Assembly (NCBI GenBank): GCA_035582835.1
Contig: JAYKAV010003439.1
Location: 153,603 to 217,602, forward strand
DNA from: Phoebastria nigripes
Taxonomy: Eukaryota > Chordata > Aves > Procellariiformes > Diomedeidae
DNA length: 64,000 nucleotides
Direction of reading: 5' to 3'
Positions 23,847 through 36,849 of this stretch are shown here, in pieces. How positions within the stretch are numbered: position 1 is the first letter of the stretch; each line of letters starts with the position of its first letter. The notes under the pieces are model-generated. The model made no database searches. It was not told where the DNA came from and was given only the letters and a program-made list of their open reading frames with translations. The position numbers were made by a program, and so were the translations under genes.

Positions 23847-26800
23847 AAATCATTTTGGCCATGCCCTCTAGTGTGGTCTCCCCTTCCTCAAGAAGATGTA
23901 GNGTCTCTGGGAGGCAGGAAGGACCCCAGCCACCTCCCAGGGCAGCCCGCCGCTGTGTACAGTGACAGGGGGAGGCGTTGAGCCTCAGTAAGGTGGGTAC
24001 CGAGGCATGAGCTGCACTCGTTTCTGTGGACTTTGGCACCTCTCCTGCTGATCTGGTATTCAAGGACCCTGCTAGCACTTTTTGAGCAGTGCGAAAGCGT
24101 TGAGGGACTGCTGGTTGATGGGTGGCTGGCTGTAGGCTGGGCTAAACCAAGGATACAGTGACTGTCAATCTAAGACTTGATGGTCTGACAATGCCTGATC
24201 TTCTGTTGTCTCTAAATCTGTTCTCGGCACATTGAACCATCTGGAATAACACCACGTAGGACTGAGAATAAGAGGTATTTTTACGCTGTCCAGTGCAGTG
24301 TTGTGCTGAGTGTTTCCAGGCTCTCAGCTTTGGCACACAGGAGGGACTGGATCTTTTTTACCTTTTTTCCCCGAACTGGTGGGGCCCTTAGGAAATGCAG
24401 TCTTGGCTCAGGAGTCGTGTGCTCCTTCCACAGCAGAAACCTCCAAGCAGGTCACCTGCTTTCTGTCATAGGGTGGTTCAAGGAAATGCTACACATGCCC
24501 TGGGACTTGGCACAATCACTAAAGGAGGATTTCAGCTGTAACTTACAGCATGTACTCAGCTATGCAAATATTGATGAAACTGTGGCCTGAGGCCAAGGTT
24601 GTGATAGCTGACTATGGAGGAGCTTCCAGGCTCCATCTAACCCCATCTCTACCACGGTCAGATGCACGGGCTGGGCTGCGTTTGGGTAATCCCCCAGAGC
24701 AGGAGGCAAGCATGAGCAAAACCTGCTGACTCTGGAGTTATGCCTCGAGAAAGGGGCTGCGGTGAGAGGGTGAGTGCTGGCACTGAAGAAATGTGTCAGG
24801 GTTTGCAGTCCCTGAAAAGCAGCCAAGTGGAGCAGACATCTCCTGTGCCATCTCCTGCCCAGCAGCCCCACTGCCGCTCTCGGGAAAGCTGGTGGCAGTC
24901 CTCCTCTGTGCCAGGTGCTGCACCAGGGTCCTGTGCGGCAGCACCAAAACTTCACTTAGTCTTTTGGCACTTGGATGCAGAGGTTTAGCATGGAGGCCTG
25001 GGGTGGGAAAAGGGAGCGCGGTCAGCCCTGGGCTGGTAACCATATCCCTGAACCGGTTTAAAAATACCTGGTGAAAGTGGGGGTTTGCTGGGAGGGTGCA
25101 AAGATGCAGAGGAGGCTGCTTGGGGCATCAGGGGCAGATTCCTGCCCACTCCCTTCAGTGGCTTTGCTGTTTCCTTGTAACCCCAGGTGATGTCTGCATC
25201 CCTATCTTCCTCCACAGCTTGCAAGTGCAAGGTGACTGCTGTCCTCTGGCTGGCGTTGATAATTTTTCAGGCCCAGAAATCCACAGCCAGCTTTCTGGAA
25301 ATAAGCCCAGCAGATGGGAAATGCAGCCTGACTTCAGGTATCACATCAAGCTGTTGGGGTGGGATGCTCCCAGGAAAAAAAAGATCTTCTGAAAGGTCTC
25401 CTGTGTCCACGTGAGCCTGGGAGTCCATGCCAGGCTGGAAACGTAGTGACAGACCTACGGGCTCTGGTCAGCCGATGTTCGGGGTATTTGCAGCTGGGAG
25501 GGCTCTCAGTTTGGAAGGATTTTTAATGGTTGATGATGTATCAGCTCCCAGACTGTGGCCCCAAAGGCATGGCCAGGCTGGACTTGTATTACCTGAACAT
25601 TTTTGCTCCTGGACTGTTTTGTAGCTGCACCCTTATGTAGAAAGGGTCTCACAGGGAGTTATGGGGCTCCTTTTTACCACTTTCTGGGGAGCTTCTGGGA
25701 ATCAAGGTACAATTTCCCTTAAGATCTTCTTTTAAAAGAAGAATGAAAAGAAAAACTGAAAGCAGAGCCCAGTGGGAAAGGGGACATTTGCTAACACATG
25801 CCCACGTGCCCCAGTTCCCACAATGGCTCTGACTCAGTGGTGCCCAGCCTGGGAGCTGAAACCTCTGGCATCCAGAGGTTGCTGGGCACACCCAGAAACG
25901 CCAGCCCCACTAGACAGGGGGGAGTAGGGGGGAAAAAACCAAAACCCCTGAAACCTAGCAAAATGCTGAGTTTGNGGAGGAGCCAGGGGTGCCCCTGCAT
26001 GGGCAGAGCTGCCCACCAGATGGTTTGGAGGCTTTTGCTGTTTAAATCACCCCTCACACATGGGGCGCATTGTGTTTACTAAATGCATCTTCTGCTGTCC
26101 CACTTCCTGAAGAGTTAAATGCAGATTTAGTCTTTTTCTGAGAAAATTATAGCAGAATTCCTACCCTGGTTTTGCAAATCTGCAGCCAGCTGACCCTGGC
26201 AGGCCTGTCCAGCCGCTCTGTGCCCCAGCTGCCACCATACCCATCCCGTTCTGCTGGCTTTGGTACAGCCATTGCAAGCCCCAGGGAGGTGAACGGTTTG
26301 CAACCTCATGCCAGGAGCTGTGCTGCTGCCCCCCACTGCCTGCACCAGCCATGGCCAAGCTGGGTTTAAAGGCAAAAGGGCAGGGAGCAAAGGTATGGCC
26401 CCAGAGCAGGTAAAGGTGGGGCCCTGCCCCACACCAGCTGCATCTGTAAAGGTAAATCCACTGCCCAAGAGAAGCAGATGAGCAGCAAAGCCTGCAAGCA
26501 GGACCAAAAAAAAAAAAAAAAATTCCCTTTTGCGAGCCTTGGAAGATGCCCGGGAGAAAAGCTCCAGTGATCAGCACAGGTAAAAACTGTAGGTGAAACG
26601 GTGCCTACCATCTCTGCATGGTAATGCCTAACCTCAATATTAACAGGGGGTACTAAATTTTCCTGGCTGACATAATTCCATTAGCGTTTATAACATAATA
26701 ATAGGAAATCATTATTTTACTAAATCTCATTATTCTTAAAAAAAAAAATTTGTCTTTTTTACAGTGTTTTCTCTGCTTCATATAGGACTGTCCTCCTGCC

Positions 26801-29800
26801 AGGCCAGAACAGGCACCCATTGGGGCCAGGGCATGCCAGCTTGCAGCTCTCATCTGCACACACTGACACTTCAAGGTTTCCTCCCCAGAGTTCGGACCCT
26901 GACCGTCTTGCGGGCAAGTCCTGTTTATCCCATGTATTTGCCATCACAGCGGTAATTTTTTTGACTTCTCTTTTTATGGAAAAAAATTTGAAATTTTGTA
27001 TCCATTTTCTCCATTTCCCTTCCTACGATTTAAATGGTGTTACTTTCTTGCAGTGAGATGGGGTGGGTCACTTCCTTTGCTGCTCCAGTCCCAAATCCAG
27101 GTGAATTTTTCTGTTGGGATCATATGGGCGAGCTGGGAAGAGGGAGCGCTTCATCTTGGAGGGCTGGGATCTGGGGATATATCTTAGGGTGGAAGAAAGC
27201 ACTTTGGAGATGACTGCGTCTCCAGAAAATCCTGAGCACACCTGTTAATGCCAAGCCAAGGGTGCGCATGCTCAGATGGTGTCTGTTTAGCAGCGGGGCA
27301 TTTGGAGAAATGAAGTCTATCACAATATTTAAAAAGCTGGATAAAGGAACAGATGGCTTTGATGAGAGATGATCTGGCTAATGAAATGAGGGTTAACACT
27401 TAAACTGAGAAACAGTTGCTTAGACACTGTATTTAGCCCATGCATCAGGGTACAGAGCAGCTCCGATGGCTGCTGCTGAGTGATCCCTGGCCCCTTTCCC
27501 CCGCCGCCCCCATTTCTGGGTGAGCGACGTTTCTTGCCAGGCCTCGCTCCGGCTTTAGAGCAGAAAGGCGCAGGACAGGAAAGCCAGGTGGTAAATCTAT
27601 TTTCAGAAGACATATATTTCCCAGGAATTAAAGCAAACTCAAAGCAATTCCCTTTTCTGTTTTCCTCACCTCTGTGTACTTTTTTCCCCCAAAAAAGCAG
27701 CCCGGTAAAACTGTAGCCAGTCTTCAGTGGTAATATCACCCTGGGGAGGACTGCAATTAGAGGGGAATGAGGTTGCTTTGTTTCTTCCTGAGCTGCGAGT
27801 GAGGTCTGCAAGGGCAGGCATTAGCTCTGCAGTAGTCCTCTCTTTTACATGTAAAATAAAATACCTCCGAGGCCTGATCCTGCTACTTGATGTCAGGACA
27901 CGGAGGCTCAGCTTTCCCACTTCTCTGTCGCTGGAAGAAAGCGGATGTGGAGATGGCACGCAGTTCGGTCTCCATGAAGAGCACTGACGTGAAATTTGGA
28001 CAGGGAACATGCACGTGCTGTAAGGCATCAGGGGGAGGAAATATTAATTAACAGACAGCAAAGCAAAGCCATAATTTTGAACATTTGCTTGCATTGGAGC
28101 AGGTCCCCTTTCCGGGCCAGGCAAATTGCCAAGCAGATCCCCAGTGGGTCTCAGTGGCCCAGCAGGAAAACCCAGTGAGGACTGGGGCAGGAGAAGTCAT
28201 GCCCTGCTCACAGCGTCCCAGGAGCATTGTCACATCTGTGCACCAGCATCATTGCAATTGTGTCTTCGAAGACATGGGCTGAGCAGGGAGGGACATCAAT
28301 GTCAGCCTCTGGCACACCCACCCCTGGGAAAGCCAGGTGTAACCCCAAATGAGATGGGGGAACGTACTTATGCCTACTCCTCTCTGCCAAGGTAGTGTTG
28401 GTGGAGACGTGGGAGGAAAGACTCTTTCCACAGGTCAAGGTGAGCTTGCAGCGGGCTTTGGGACACGCGGCGTTACTGCGAGGGATGCATTATTGTGGGA
28501 TGCAGTTCAAAAGCCCACGTGCCCTACCTCCCTACCTCCCTTTGCACCCACACACCCCTTGGTGGGGGGATGCTGCAGGACGAGGTTCACACGAGAGGGG
28601 CTGCTGCCCCCATGGGACTGGTGTCCCATGAAGAAGGGATTGTAGGAAATATCCCCACGGACCCACGTAGTACCACCCCTTGACGGCTGGTGCCTCCCTG
28701 CACCTCTGTTGTGTCCTGCACTGGTTGGGCTCCAGCACACGCTTGCTGTCCCCAGGCTGTGCCCTTTTTTAAGACGTGATTTTTTAATTTGTGAGAGGTC
28801 TTTGGTGGGCCTGTCAGCATCGTGCATTTTCCAGCACTTGAAGGGACACCATCTGCTCAAAAAAGAGCTGTGAACAAAATGTCTCAGACGCTCAGAGTTT
28901 ACCAAAAATGAAATTGCTTTAAAATCCCATATGCTGCTTTGTTTTCCTTCCAGCTTTGGCTGACAGCAGAGGTGAAGTGACTCAGGCAGTTTCTGATTAG
29001 TCGCTGCGTTCTCCTTTCTGGCCAAAATTGCTGGGGCTAAGAGCTGTCACTTCTCACCTGTTTGACAGAAGGTTTTCTTCAGCCTTGGCTGCTGAAAGCC
29101 AGAGGTTACTGAACTGAAAGACCTCCCCTCTGTTACTTTTAAAGTGAGCTTGCTTGACTTTTGCTATCGCAGGAAGCCTTGCAGTCAGGGATATGGTTAA
29201 CGCTGATACTTCAAGCATACTTTTTTCCAGGCACCTGATTTTGGGGCCTGTCTTGGTGATGTGGGGGTGATAGAACCTCCTTGCCCAAGGAAAGCTGAGC
29301 TCAGCAGTCACTTGTCGTGGCCTGCAGCTCCTTAGTGTGGCAGTGCCATGGGGCAGTGTCAGGTGCACACAGAGGGAAAACCTGGCCAAGATCTCTGGAT
29401 TTTGTGGGGTTGCAAAAAGCAAATACTGCGAGGAGCCATTTATTAGTCCAGGGTAACATAAGATTTGAAATACCAGAGCAGGAAGAATGTTATTTCAGCT
29501 CTAACAATAGCTTCCTCAGCCTTTAAAACACCGAGAAGCATACACAGCGGTTGCCTTTCTGCAAGAGCAGCTGTTCTCTCCCTTGGCACTGCCGACGCTG
29601 CAGAGATGCAGCCACTTCGGTAAGGGCTCAGAGGACCTGCTGGTGCTGCGCTTGCTCTGAGGACCTGTGCTTTGAGGGGTTCGTAATCCCTGGGGATCAA
29701 AGAGATGAAATCTCTTCAGGGCGTGCCATGAGGGCCAAAGCTGCAGGGTGAAGGAGCTTTGCTTGGCCGCTAGAAAGACAGTATATAAAATACTGATAAA

Positions 29801-30549
29801 CTGCTGATGTATAACTCAGCTCAATTCTGGGGGCTGGCATGGATTTAGGCAGGTGGCTGTCCTGTGTTGGTTCATAAGTGATAGCACCAGGGAAAAACTT
29901 TGAATAAGTGCCACCTTATTCGGATTTTAGGAGAAGAAACAAGACAGTCAATAAATAACATCAGTCATACTGCATCCTGGCAGAGAGAGAGGGGAGGGAG
30001 AGGAGAAAAAAGTGGCAGCGTTCACGTTGACTTAATCCCACGAAGGTCAGACAGCAAAGGTATCTGTCCACCCCAGGAAACATTCCCAAATGGTTATCAC
30101 TGAACTGTTTTGCTGGGAATGTTTCCTCTCAAAATTCCAATGACAGAGATGCTTTACAGGGACTGCAAAGCCCACCATCCAGTAGGAAAGGGAAAGTGGG
30201 TGGAAGAGGGCAGCGTGGCCCAGGCTGTTCCTGGGGTCTCTTGCTACTGCGTGACTGCTTCTTTCAGGTCTTCCAAAATACTTAGCAAATGGGCACCACT
30301 TCCCACCACAAAGATGTCGCCACCGTTTTTGGGTGGTGAGCCCTCTTCAGTGCCTCTGTGAGCGGAAGGCGTACCCCGAGCCGCACGCTGGGTAGGTGCT
30401 GCTGGGGCTGGGGAGGGAGGGCAGGAGAGGGGACAGAGAAGGAACCAATTTACAGCCAATTAACAGCCCATCTCATGGCTATGCCAGGGACAGAGTGCAG
30501 CCAGCGGGCCCATGCACGGTGCTGGGACTGAGAACGGGGCTTGTTTTTG

Positions 30550-31180
30550 GCGGAGATTGGGCCGCCAAGGACCACCCATGCCCGAGGGGTGCTCTGAGGT
30601 TCCAGGAGGGGCTGTGGTCGCGCCCCACCACCCCAAAACCGGCGCTCAGGGCGCAGCGGGTTTTACTGCCAAACGCCCCGGGGCCGCCAACGGCGGCTGC
30701 AATCCCCGCCCATCCGGGGCGGGGCGGGGGCGATGCCGGGCCACCTCCCCGGCCCCAGCCCGGCCCCCTTGGCCCAGCCCGCTCGCCGCCGCCGCCGGGG
30801 CCAGAACCACCACCACCACCACCACCGGCGCCGCCCGCAGGTAGGAGCCGCCCCCGCAGCGGCTGGGAACGACCGTTGGGAGCGCGAGACCCCCTCCGCC
30901 CCCTCCTGTCGCGCTGTCGCCGCCCTGTCGCACCGCCCCGCGAATCGTCACTCCCCCTGCCCAGTCGCCCCCCTCCCCGGTCGTGGTCTGGGTGTCCCCG
31001 GCGGGAGGTGGCGGTCGGGGTGCCCCGCGGGAGGGCGACCCCCGCCGTGGGGAGCAGCGAGCTGCCTGCCGCGGCGTGCCGAGGGGCTGCGGGTGGCGAG
31101 TACTCCCCTCCCCGAGGGGCTGGCAGCAGGGGCTGGCCCGGCGTGGGGCACCGCAGGTGCTGCAGCGCTCGGGAGGAGCT
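30550..31180 (+). promoter_or_regulatory. TMEM150C: CpG island, probable TMEM150C promoter and 5' leader
   Basis: The stretch is very G+C-rich with dense CpG, unlike the surrounding DNA. It has GC boxes (GGGGCGGGGC at 30716-30725) and no TATA box. A consensus splice donor CAG|gtagga lies at 30840/30841 and a second at 31227/31228 (cag|gtagac), suitable for an untranslated first exon. The next downstream + strand gene is TMEM150C, whose start codon lies 2-5 bases after a splice acceptor, so an upstream leader exon must exist. Linking this island to that leader is an inference from position and strand. The long open frames over it on both strands come from lack of stops in GC-rich DNA. Confidence 0.7.
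30806..30826 (+). repeat. (ACC)7 trinucleotide repeat in CpG island
   Basis: Seven perfect ACC units just before the candidate donor at 30840. It would lie in the untranslated leader if that exon is used. Confidence 0.9.
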
Positions 31181-34100
31181 GATAATCCCAGTGCTGTCTG
31201 TCCTGGAGCTTGCTGATTTACGGCAGGTAGACACAGGGTAGATAAGACAACTAGAGCCGCTTGACCCAGAGCCTGAAGGACCCAGCTATGGAAAAGATCT
31301 CCTAGGTGATGATTTCGGCATCCCTCTTGCCCATGAGCCCCTCTGTGGCATGCTTTCGGGGTTGAGGGATGTGATGATTATAGAGCTTGGCAGGGCCATC
31401 TGCCAGCCTGCTGCCAGGACCTCTTCACACAGGGGTCTGTGGAGAAACTCACCTGGGTTGAGGCTGTGGGGTGGGACAGGTCCTGCCTTCCCCAGATCCT
31501 ATCGGGATGCCTGACATACAGGCTGTGTCCCGTTAAATTCCCGGGAGGGGAAGAGTTTTCGAGGAAGGCCATTCGGCTCTGCTGTGGTCCCTCGGGGAAG
31601 GAAGGGTGAGATCCTGCCTCTGAGTGATAGAAAGAGACAAGCCGATGCTGGGTGCTAATGCACCAGGGTAATGATGGGGTCGCTTGGGATCTCAGTCTTA
31701 GCTTTTTCTTACAGCAGCATGCTTGTGCCAGACCTTTGATTTTAGAACCCTTGGACTATAAAGGTTGGAGAAATTCTGAGCTAATCTTCCTTTCTGCTTT
31801 TTTTTTTTTTCTTCTTTTTAAACAAAGCTTCTCGGGAAAGTGACCTTAAGGACTGTCTGATAAACATTCGCGCAGTCCTTACGCCATAACAACGTACACA
31901 TGTATGGTTAATTATGAATAGCAACTCAATATGGAGGAGCGAAGTGTGTGAAAGGTATATCCCAACACGCTGACTGCCTGGTTGTGTCTTGCTCAAATGG
32001 CTAAAACTGCCTAAAAGAAGGGGACTTGATTCTTGCTGATTTTCTGCCTTTGGGTAACAAGGTAAAGAATGGGGACTCATATTTGCTTGACAAACATCTG
32101 GCTCCAGTTTTCTCTGTTGTACTGTTAAAAGTCAAATTATTTTCTTATGCTGTTCTTCATGCTCAGCTGTCAGCATTTTCTGAGCCTGGGTGGTGGAAGT
32201 CAGTGCAGTTGTTTCATTTCGCCTTTTAATATTCTTTGTGCTGCAGTGTTTGCTTTTCAGATGCAGAGCAGGGATGTGTTGTATGGTTGTATGAACACAA
32301 TTTTCAATTGTTTTTTCTTGGAAGAAATGTCATGTCCACGGTTTCCTCTCCTCCCCCAGCCATTTCCGGGCAGCCTGAGATTGCAAGATTGCGGTTTGGC
32401 CCAACAGACACACTTTAAGGTCCCGATCCTGCGGTCCAAGCTGAAACAATGAGCTCTGATGGCAGGATAAGTGGGAATGAAGAAGCAGAGAAAGGTCTGT
32501 GGGAAACGAGAGAGATAATCCTAAGCAATATATTGGGAGGAGTAAACTGAGAGGGGGGATGGCTGGCAGGTGAGGAGGCTGCTGCTGTGGTAGGGGGCTT
32601 GGACCAGGACTCTGAATGCACGCTCCTCTGTGCCACCGATTTCCCGTGTGACCTCTTGGCGAGCAACTCGCTGCCCCGTTGTCTAAAATGGGAATAATGA
32701 TATTTTTTGCTGTCTCAAGAAGACTTGCAAAGGTCTCTAGGTGCCTGGCTCTCCTTGCCTTGGGTCCCCGCAGGTTGCAGAAGCGGTCACTTGAGGTGGA
32801 GGGATGAAGGCGGGATGAGAGGGGTGAAAGGGAAGCAAAGCACATTGGGAACAGGTGGAGAGAGAAGGGTGGGGTGAATGGGAGGAGAGGAAAAGAAGAC
32901 TGATGAAGCTTCAAAAGCCATGAAAAGAACTGTTAAAACCGCTATAGATTACCTTTCATGGGGTTTAATGCAAATTTTTAATGCTGAGGTTGCCTCTGGA
33001 ATGTCATGCCTGCAAGGGAGAGGTGCCTGCCTTACTCTCTGTAAGAGTGCTGTTTGCTCGGTCAAGAAGTGTTTGCCTTTGGTAGGCATGCAGACCTGAC
33101 TCCCTTGGGGAGGGCTGGCCCCATGTGCAAGACAGGAGGGAAGCCCACTATCCACCCTGCCCACCGCACAGAAAAGCAGAGGCCTCCTCCCCAGCACCCA
33201 GGAGCTGCTGAGTTGCACTTCCCTTTGGAACAGGTAGCATGTTCGGCAAGTCTGGTGGGAGGGAAGGCAGAGGTTCTCCCTGGTGCCATTAGGAGAGGTC
33301 CAGGCTGCCTCTCCCACGGGGAGCAGCTGGAAGGGAGAAAAAGCCTGGGGAACTTGGGCGGGTCTGCTGCAATGGTGGGGGAAGTGCCCGGCATCCTTCT
33401 CTCGATTTCCTGAGCTGGGGCAGATCCAGCTAGCTGGGGAGAGAACTTCTGCCCTCCCTGTCTTATTTCCTGCTCCCTGTGAGGAACTGCTGGGATTAGT
33501 AGTGGTGGCTGCCTGAGCCAGAAGAGCCAGTGGCCTGTCAGTTTTGGCACCACAGGACTGCAGGAGTGGACTTTGCCTGGCCGAGCCACTGGAGATGGCC
33601 ACAGCTTTGTCAGGAAGAGCCTCCCCAGTGTGGTCTTGGCCCAGCTGAATGCTCTTAGAGGTGGTTTAATGTGGTCTCTTGTGCTACAGGAAAATCTGTC
33701 TCTGAAAATATTTCAAAAGACAGCAGAAGTTTTAAGCCCTCTGGATGTGTTGGAGAGGCTGGTCACAGCAGGCTTGCAGGCTTGGCCCCTGTTTAACAGG
33801 TGGAGGCTGTTCCCGATTGTGTTTGCAACAGGTTTGCTTGAAGTGAAACGCTGTATGGCACCTTCCTCCTGTAGCTCACCCGAGCACCCTGCAAACAGCA
33901 ATTTATGGTTGCAGCAGCCTGGGAGACTGGTAAATAAACGTAACTAATTCCTACAAATAAGGAATGCTGGCGAGGCAGTGATGAACATGACAGAAATGCC
34001 TATGTATGATTGCTTACCTTGTACTTGTCTCAGGGCAAATGATTTCCACAGATCTAAACAGAGCCAAAAGACTGGTGTGGTAGTTTGTACCCTTGACAAC

Positions 34101-35164
34101 GATGCCAGAGAGGGCTATCTTAAGAGTAATGACAAAAGCCAAGTCATGGGTACTGCACGTCCATTCCTTGTAGCTCACCCTCCGGTCCATCATCTTGTTG
34201 CTGCTTCTCTGGGGCTTTGGTGGTTAATACAAGGGGAAGAGGACCTCAGTTTGCCGTGTGAGTAGTGGAGGAGGCATGAGTCCTCAGGCTGAAGAGGTTG
34301 GTGAGGGAAAACTGTCCTGAGAAAGCTTGGTGTACTATGCCACACTCCCTAAAAGCTCACAGGCCTTGGGTGTTTTCCCCATGGCTGACAAGTGCAGACT
34401 GCTTGGTATTTACGCTTTTGCTGGTGGTGCCCACTGGTGTAACCGAAGGAAATGCTGCTTTGGGGACAGTGCACATCTTTTCAAAAGCATAGAGCTGCAA
34501 AGTGCAGTGAAGAAAGGAGCTTGTTCTTCCATACAGCGGATAAAAGGGGTAGAAGGGACAAGAGTGGTGAAAGACGAAGTGAACAGGTGGGAAAAGCCCT
34601 GCTTACACTGTGTGGGAAGCTCTGTAGCTTGAGTGTGTATTTTGTGTTTGTTGGGGGAAAAAAACAGTGGCAGGGTAGCAAAGGGAGGGAAACCTGGAAC
34701 TGTTCTGGCCTTCCAGGGCATGCGCTCTCTCATCCATAAACTACAGGAGAAGGAGACAATATAACCAGGAATAACTGCTCTGCAAAGTCTGCTCTTCTGG
34801 GCTTAGTCTGTGTTTCCTTACCTTCAAAGCTATCTCTAAGTCGACATGACATATCTGTCTCTTTCTTCACCAGGTTTCACCTTCCTGTTACATGTTCTTT
34901 GCCACTCCCAACACTTACATTGTTTTCCTGATAATGGGACAAACCTTTCAGGCAGGCTTCCTACCCCTTCNTTTGTAATGTGTGTCTTGGCTTTGCTTGC
35001 TCATGCACATTGGAAATGCTCGAAGGCATGTGTTTTTGGAACTGAGGAGCAAATAAAACACCTCCGCAGACCTCTATCAATCTATTAATACACCATCAAG
35101 ATCACTGTACCTTATGGGAGGAGAAACACCAGTTCTGCTTGTTGCTGGTTAAGGCAGTGGTCAC

Positions 35165-35742
35165 GTCGTGGTTTAACCCTGGCCAGCAACTAAACACCAT
35201 GCAGCAGCTCGCTCACCCCCTGACTCTGGTAGGATGGGGGAGAGAATTGGGAGGGCACGAGTAGGAAAACTCGGGGGTTGAGATAAAAACAGTTTAATAA
35301 TTGAAACAAAACAAAGTAGAACAGTAATAATAACAATGATAACAACAACAATAATAGAATATACAAAGCAGGTAATGCACAATGCAACTGCTCACCACCC
35401 ACCAACCAACACGTAGCCCAGCCCGCGACGTGAGAGCCCCCCTTTCCGGACCACGCCTCCTACTTATATACTGAGCATGATGTCACATGGTATGGAATAC
35501 CCCATTGGCCAGCTGGGTCAGCCGCCCTGGCTATGCTCCCCCTGCCAGCTTCCCATGCACCTGGCAGAGCACAGGAAGCCGAAAAAGTTCCTGGGGGCAA
35601 TGCATCCCTGGTGCAAGCCCACTGGCAACAACCAAAACATCAATGGGCCATCAACGTTCCTTTTCTACCAAACCCAAAACACTGCACCCCACCCCCAGTT
35701 ACTGGGAAGAAAGTTAACTCTGTCCCAGCTGGAACCAGGATG
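35165..35742 (-). mobile_element. solo LTR of an endogenous retrovirus (copy B)
   Basis: The 578-bp reverse-oriented element is of the same family as copies A and C. It shares the end GGTTAAACCACGAC, the GGAGGCGTGGTC box, a TATA box (ttatata on + at 35464-35470) and the T-rich 3' third. It is flanked by GGTCAC (35159-35164) and GGTCAT (35743-35748), a 6-bp target duplication with one change. No gag, pol or env adjoins it, so it is a solo LTR left by LTR-LTR recombination. It lies antisense in the inferred TMEM150C leader intron, 4.3 kb past the CpG island. Confidence 0.92.
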
Positions 35743-36714
35743 GGTCATTAGATTGGGGTGGTTAAGGTGGAGGATGATCACTGGACAGCCTGTCTGCATG
35801 GTGCCTCAGACTTTCTGGGCTTTGGCACAACATCAGCCTGCATTTGTGTATTACTTGCAGAGCAAGGAGATCGTTTCAGAGACTCTTTCCTCACAACATA
35901 GCTGAAGCAGGGAGAGCTTTGCTGTCTTTTATTTTATGAGGAGATAAATAGCCCTCCTCGTTTTCCAGCAACTCTTCACTTTGGGGTTTGGCTGGGACTT
36001 TTGGGTAAGTACCGTTCTCACAAGCATCCCAGACCAAAGGGTTGGCTAATCATGCAAGGGGAAAATATGCCCTTGTGGCGATGGTGTGGGACTGTGGAGT
36101 TGGGTCTGTGTTGAGAATCTCTGCTAGAGACTTCCCTTCCATCTCAGGAGAGGTCTGGCTAAAGTGACTCCAGTCCTGAGCATCTCTGCTCTTGGAGAGT
36201 TGGTAAGGCATCTGCCCTGGGACGTGGGCAGTCCAACACACTCACACTGCAAGGACTCGCTGGGGGCTGGTTGCCGCCTGGCTCATGCAGCTCCTGAGGT
36301 CATGAGGAGCCGGGAGGGCTGAATCTTGCTGTGGGCGCTCTCAAGCAGAATGGGGTCCTTGGGGCAAACAAACACACAGCACCTGCAAAATGCAGTGTTC
36401 CTCAGCTTGCTGTGAGTCTCGCTCTAAGCCTGGCTGCTCCCAGCTGGTTTCACCGCCTGCTAACCCAGCTCTTTCTGTCTGAATTGGATGTATATCTTCT
36501 GCCTTACCCAGCTCCTGCTTCTGCCTCCTTTGCCTATTGCAGGCTGAGGGCCACGGCTGCCCAAGCCCTGCTCGTGGTATGAGTGGGACCTCATGGAAGT
36601 CAGTGTGGGCCGATGTAGGTGCATGGGTCAGAGCACAGCACTGTCAAAGCCTGCAAAAGACCCCTTTGGTCCTAAGGTGGCAAATCATATTCATTTTTCT
36701 TTTATAACATCCAG

Positions 36715-36849
36715 GAGCCTCGTCTTGAAGCAGGACGTGCCTGGTTTGTACAACGCCAAATGCGAGAAAGGCAGACTCAGCCCAGAAGAGTTTACAGTTG
36801 ACGTCTCTGGCTGTAGCACAGCAGCTCAACACCCGTTCCTAAAGGGCCT
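36715..36849 (+). other. candidate untranslated exon of TMEM150C
   Basis: The 135-bp segment is preceded by a T-rich tract and ccag acceptor and followed by a consensus donor CT|gtaagt. It lies between the CpG island and the first coding exon, on the right strand. There is no protein similarity and no transcript evidence, so it could be chance. Confidence 0.2.

Larger units (their letters stand above)
21871..30549. other. intergenic region SCD5-TMEM150C
   Basis: About 8.7 kb between the inferred SCD5 end and the CpG island. It holds one reverse solo LTR (22571-23112), a TTTG-rich tandem tract near 23.8 kb and an A(17) run at 26506-26522. No exon, RNA gene or other element was recognised. The open frames show no conserved motif. 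Confidence 0.7.

Noticed and set aside
30396..31241. Long open frames on both strands (281 and 251 codons) over the CpG island
   Set aside because: They mirror each other, are Pro/Arg/Gly/Ala-rich, and arise because GC-rich DNA has few stop codons. No domain, and the region reads as promoter plus leader.
32330..32914. 194-codon - strand open frame in the TMEM150C leader intron
   Set aside because: Ser/Leu/Pro low-complexity composition, no motif, no splice support.
32949..33602. Overlapping 175- and 217-codon - strand frames
   Set aside because: Two frames overlap over the same DNA without a recognisable domain, which is typical of chance in moderately GC-rich intron.
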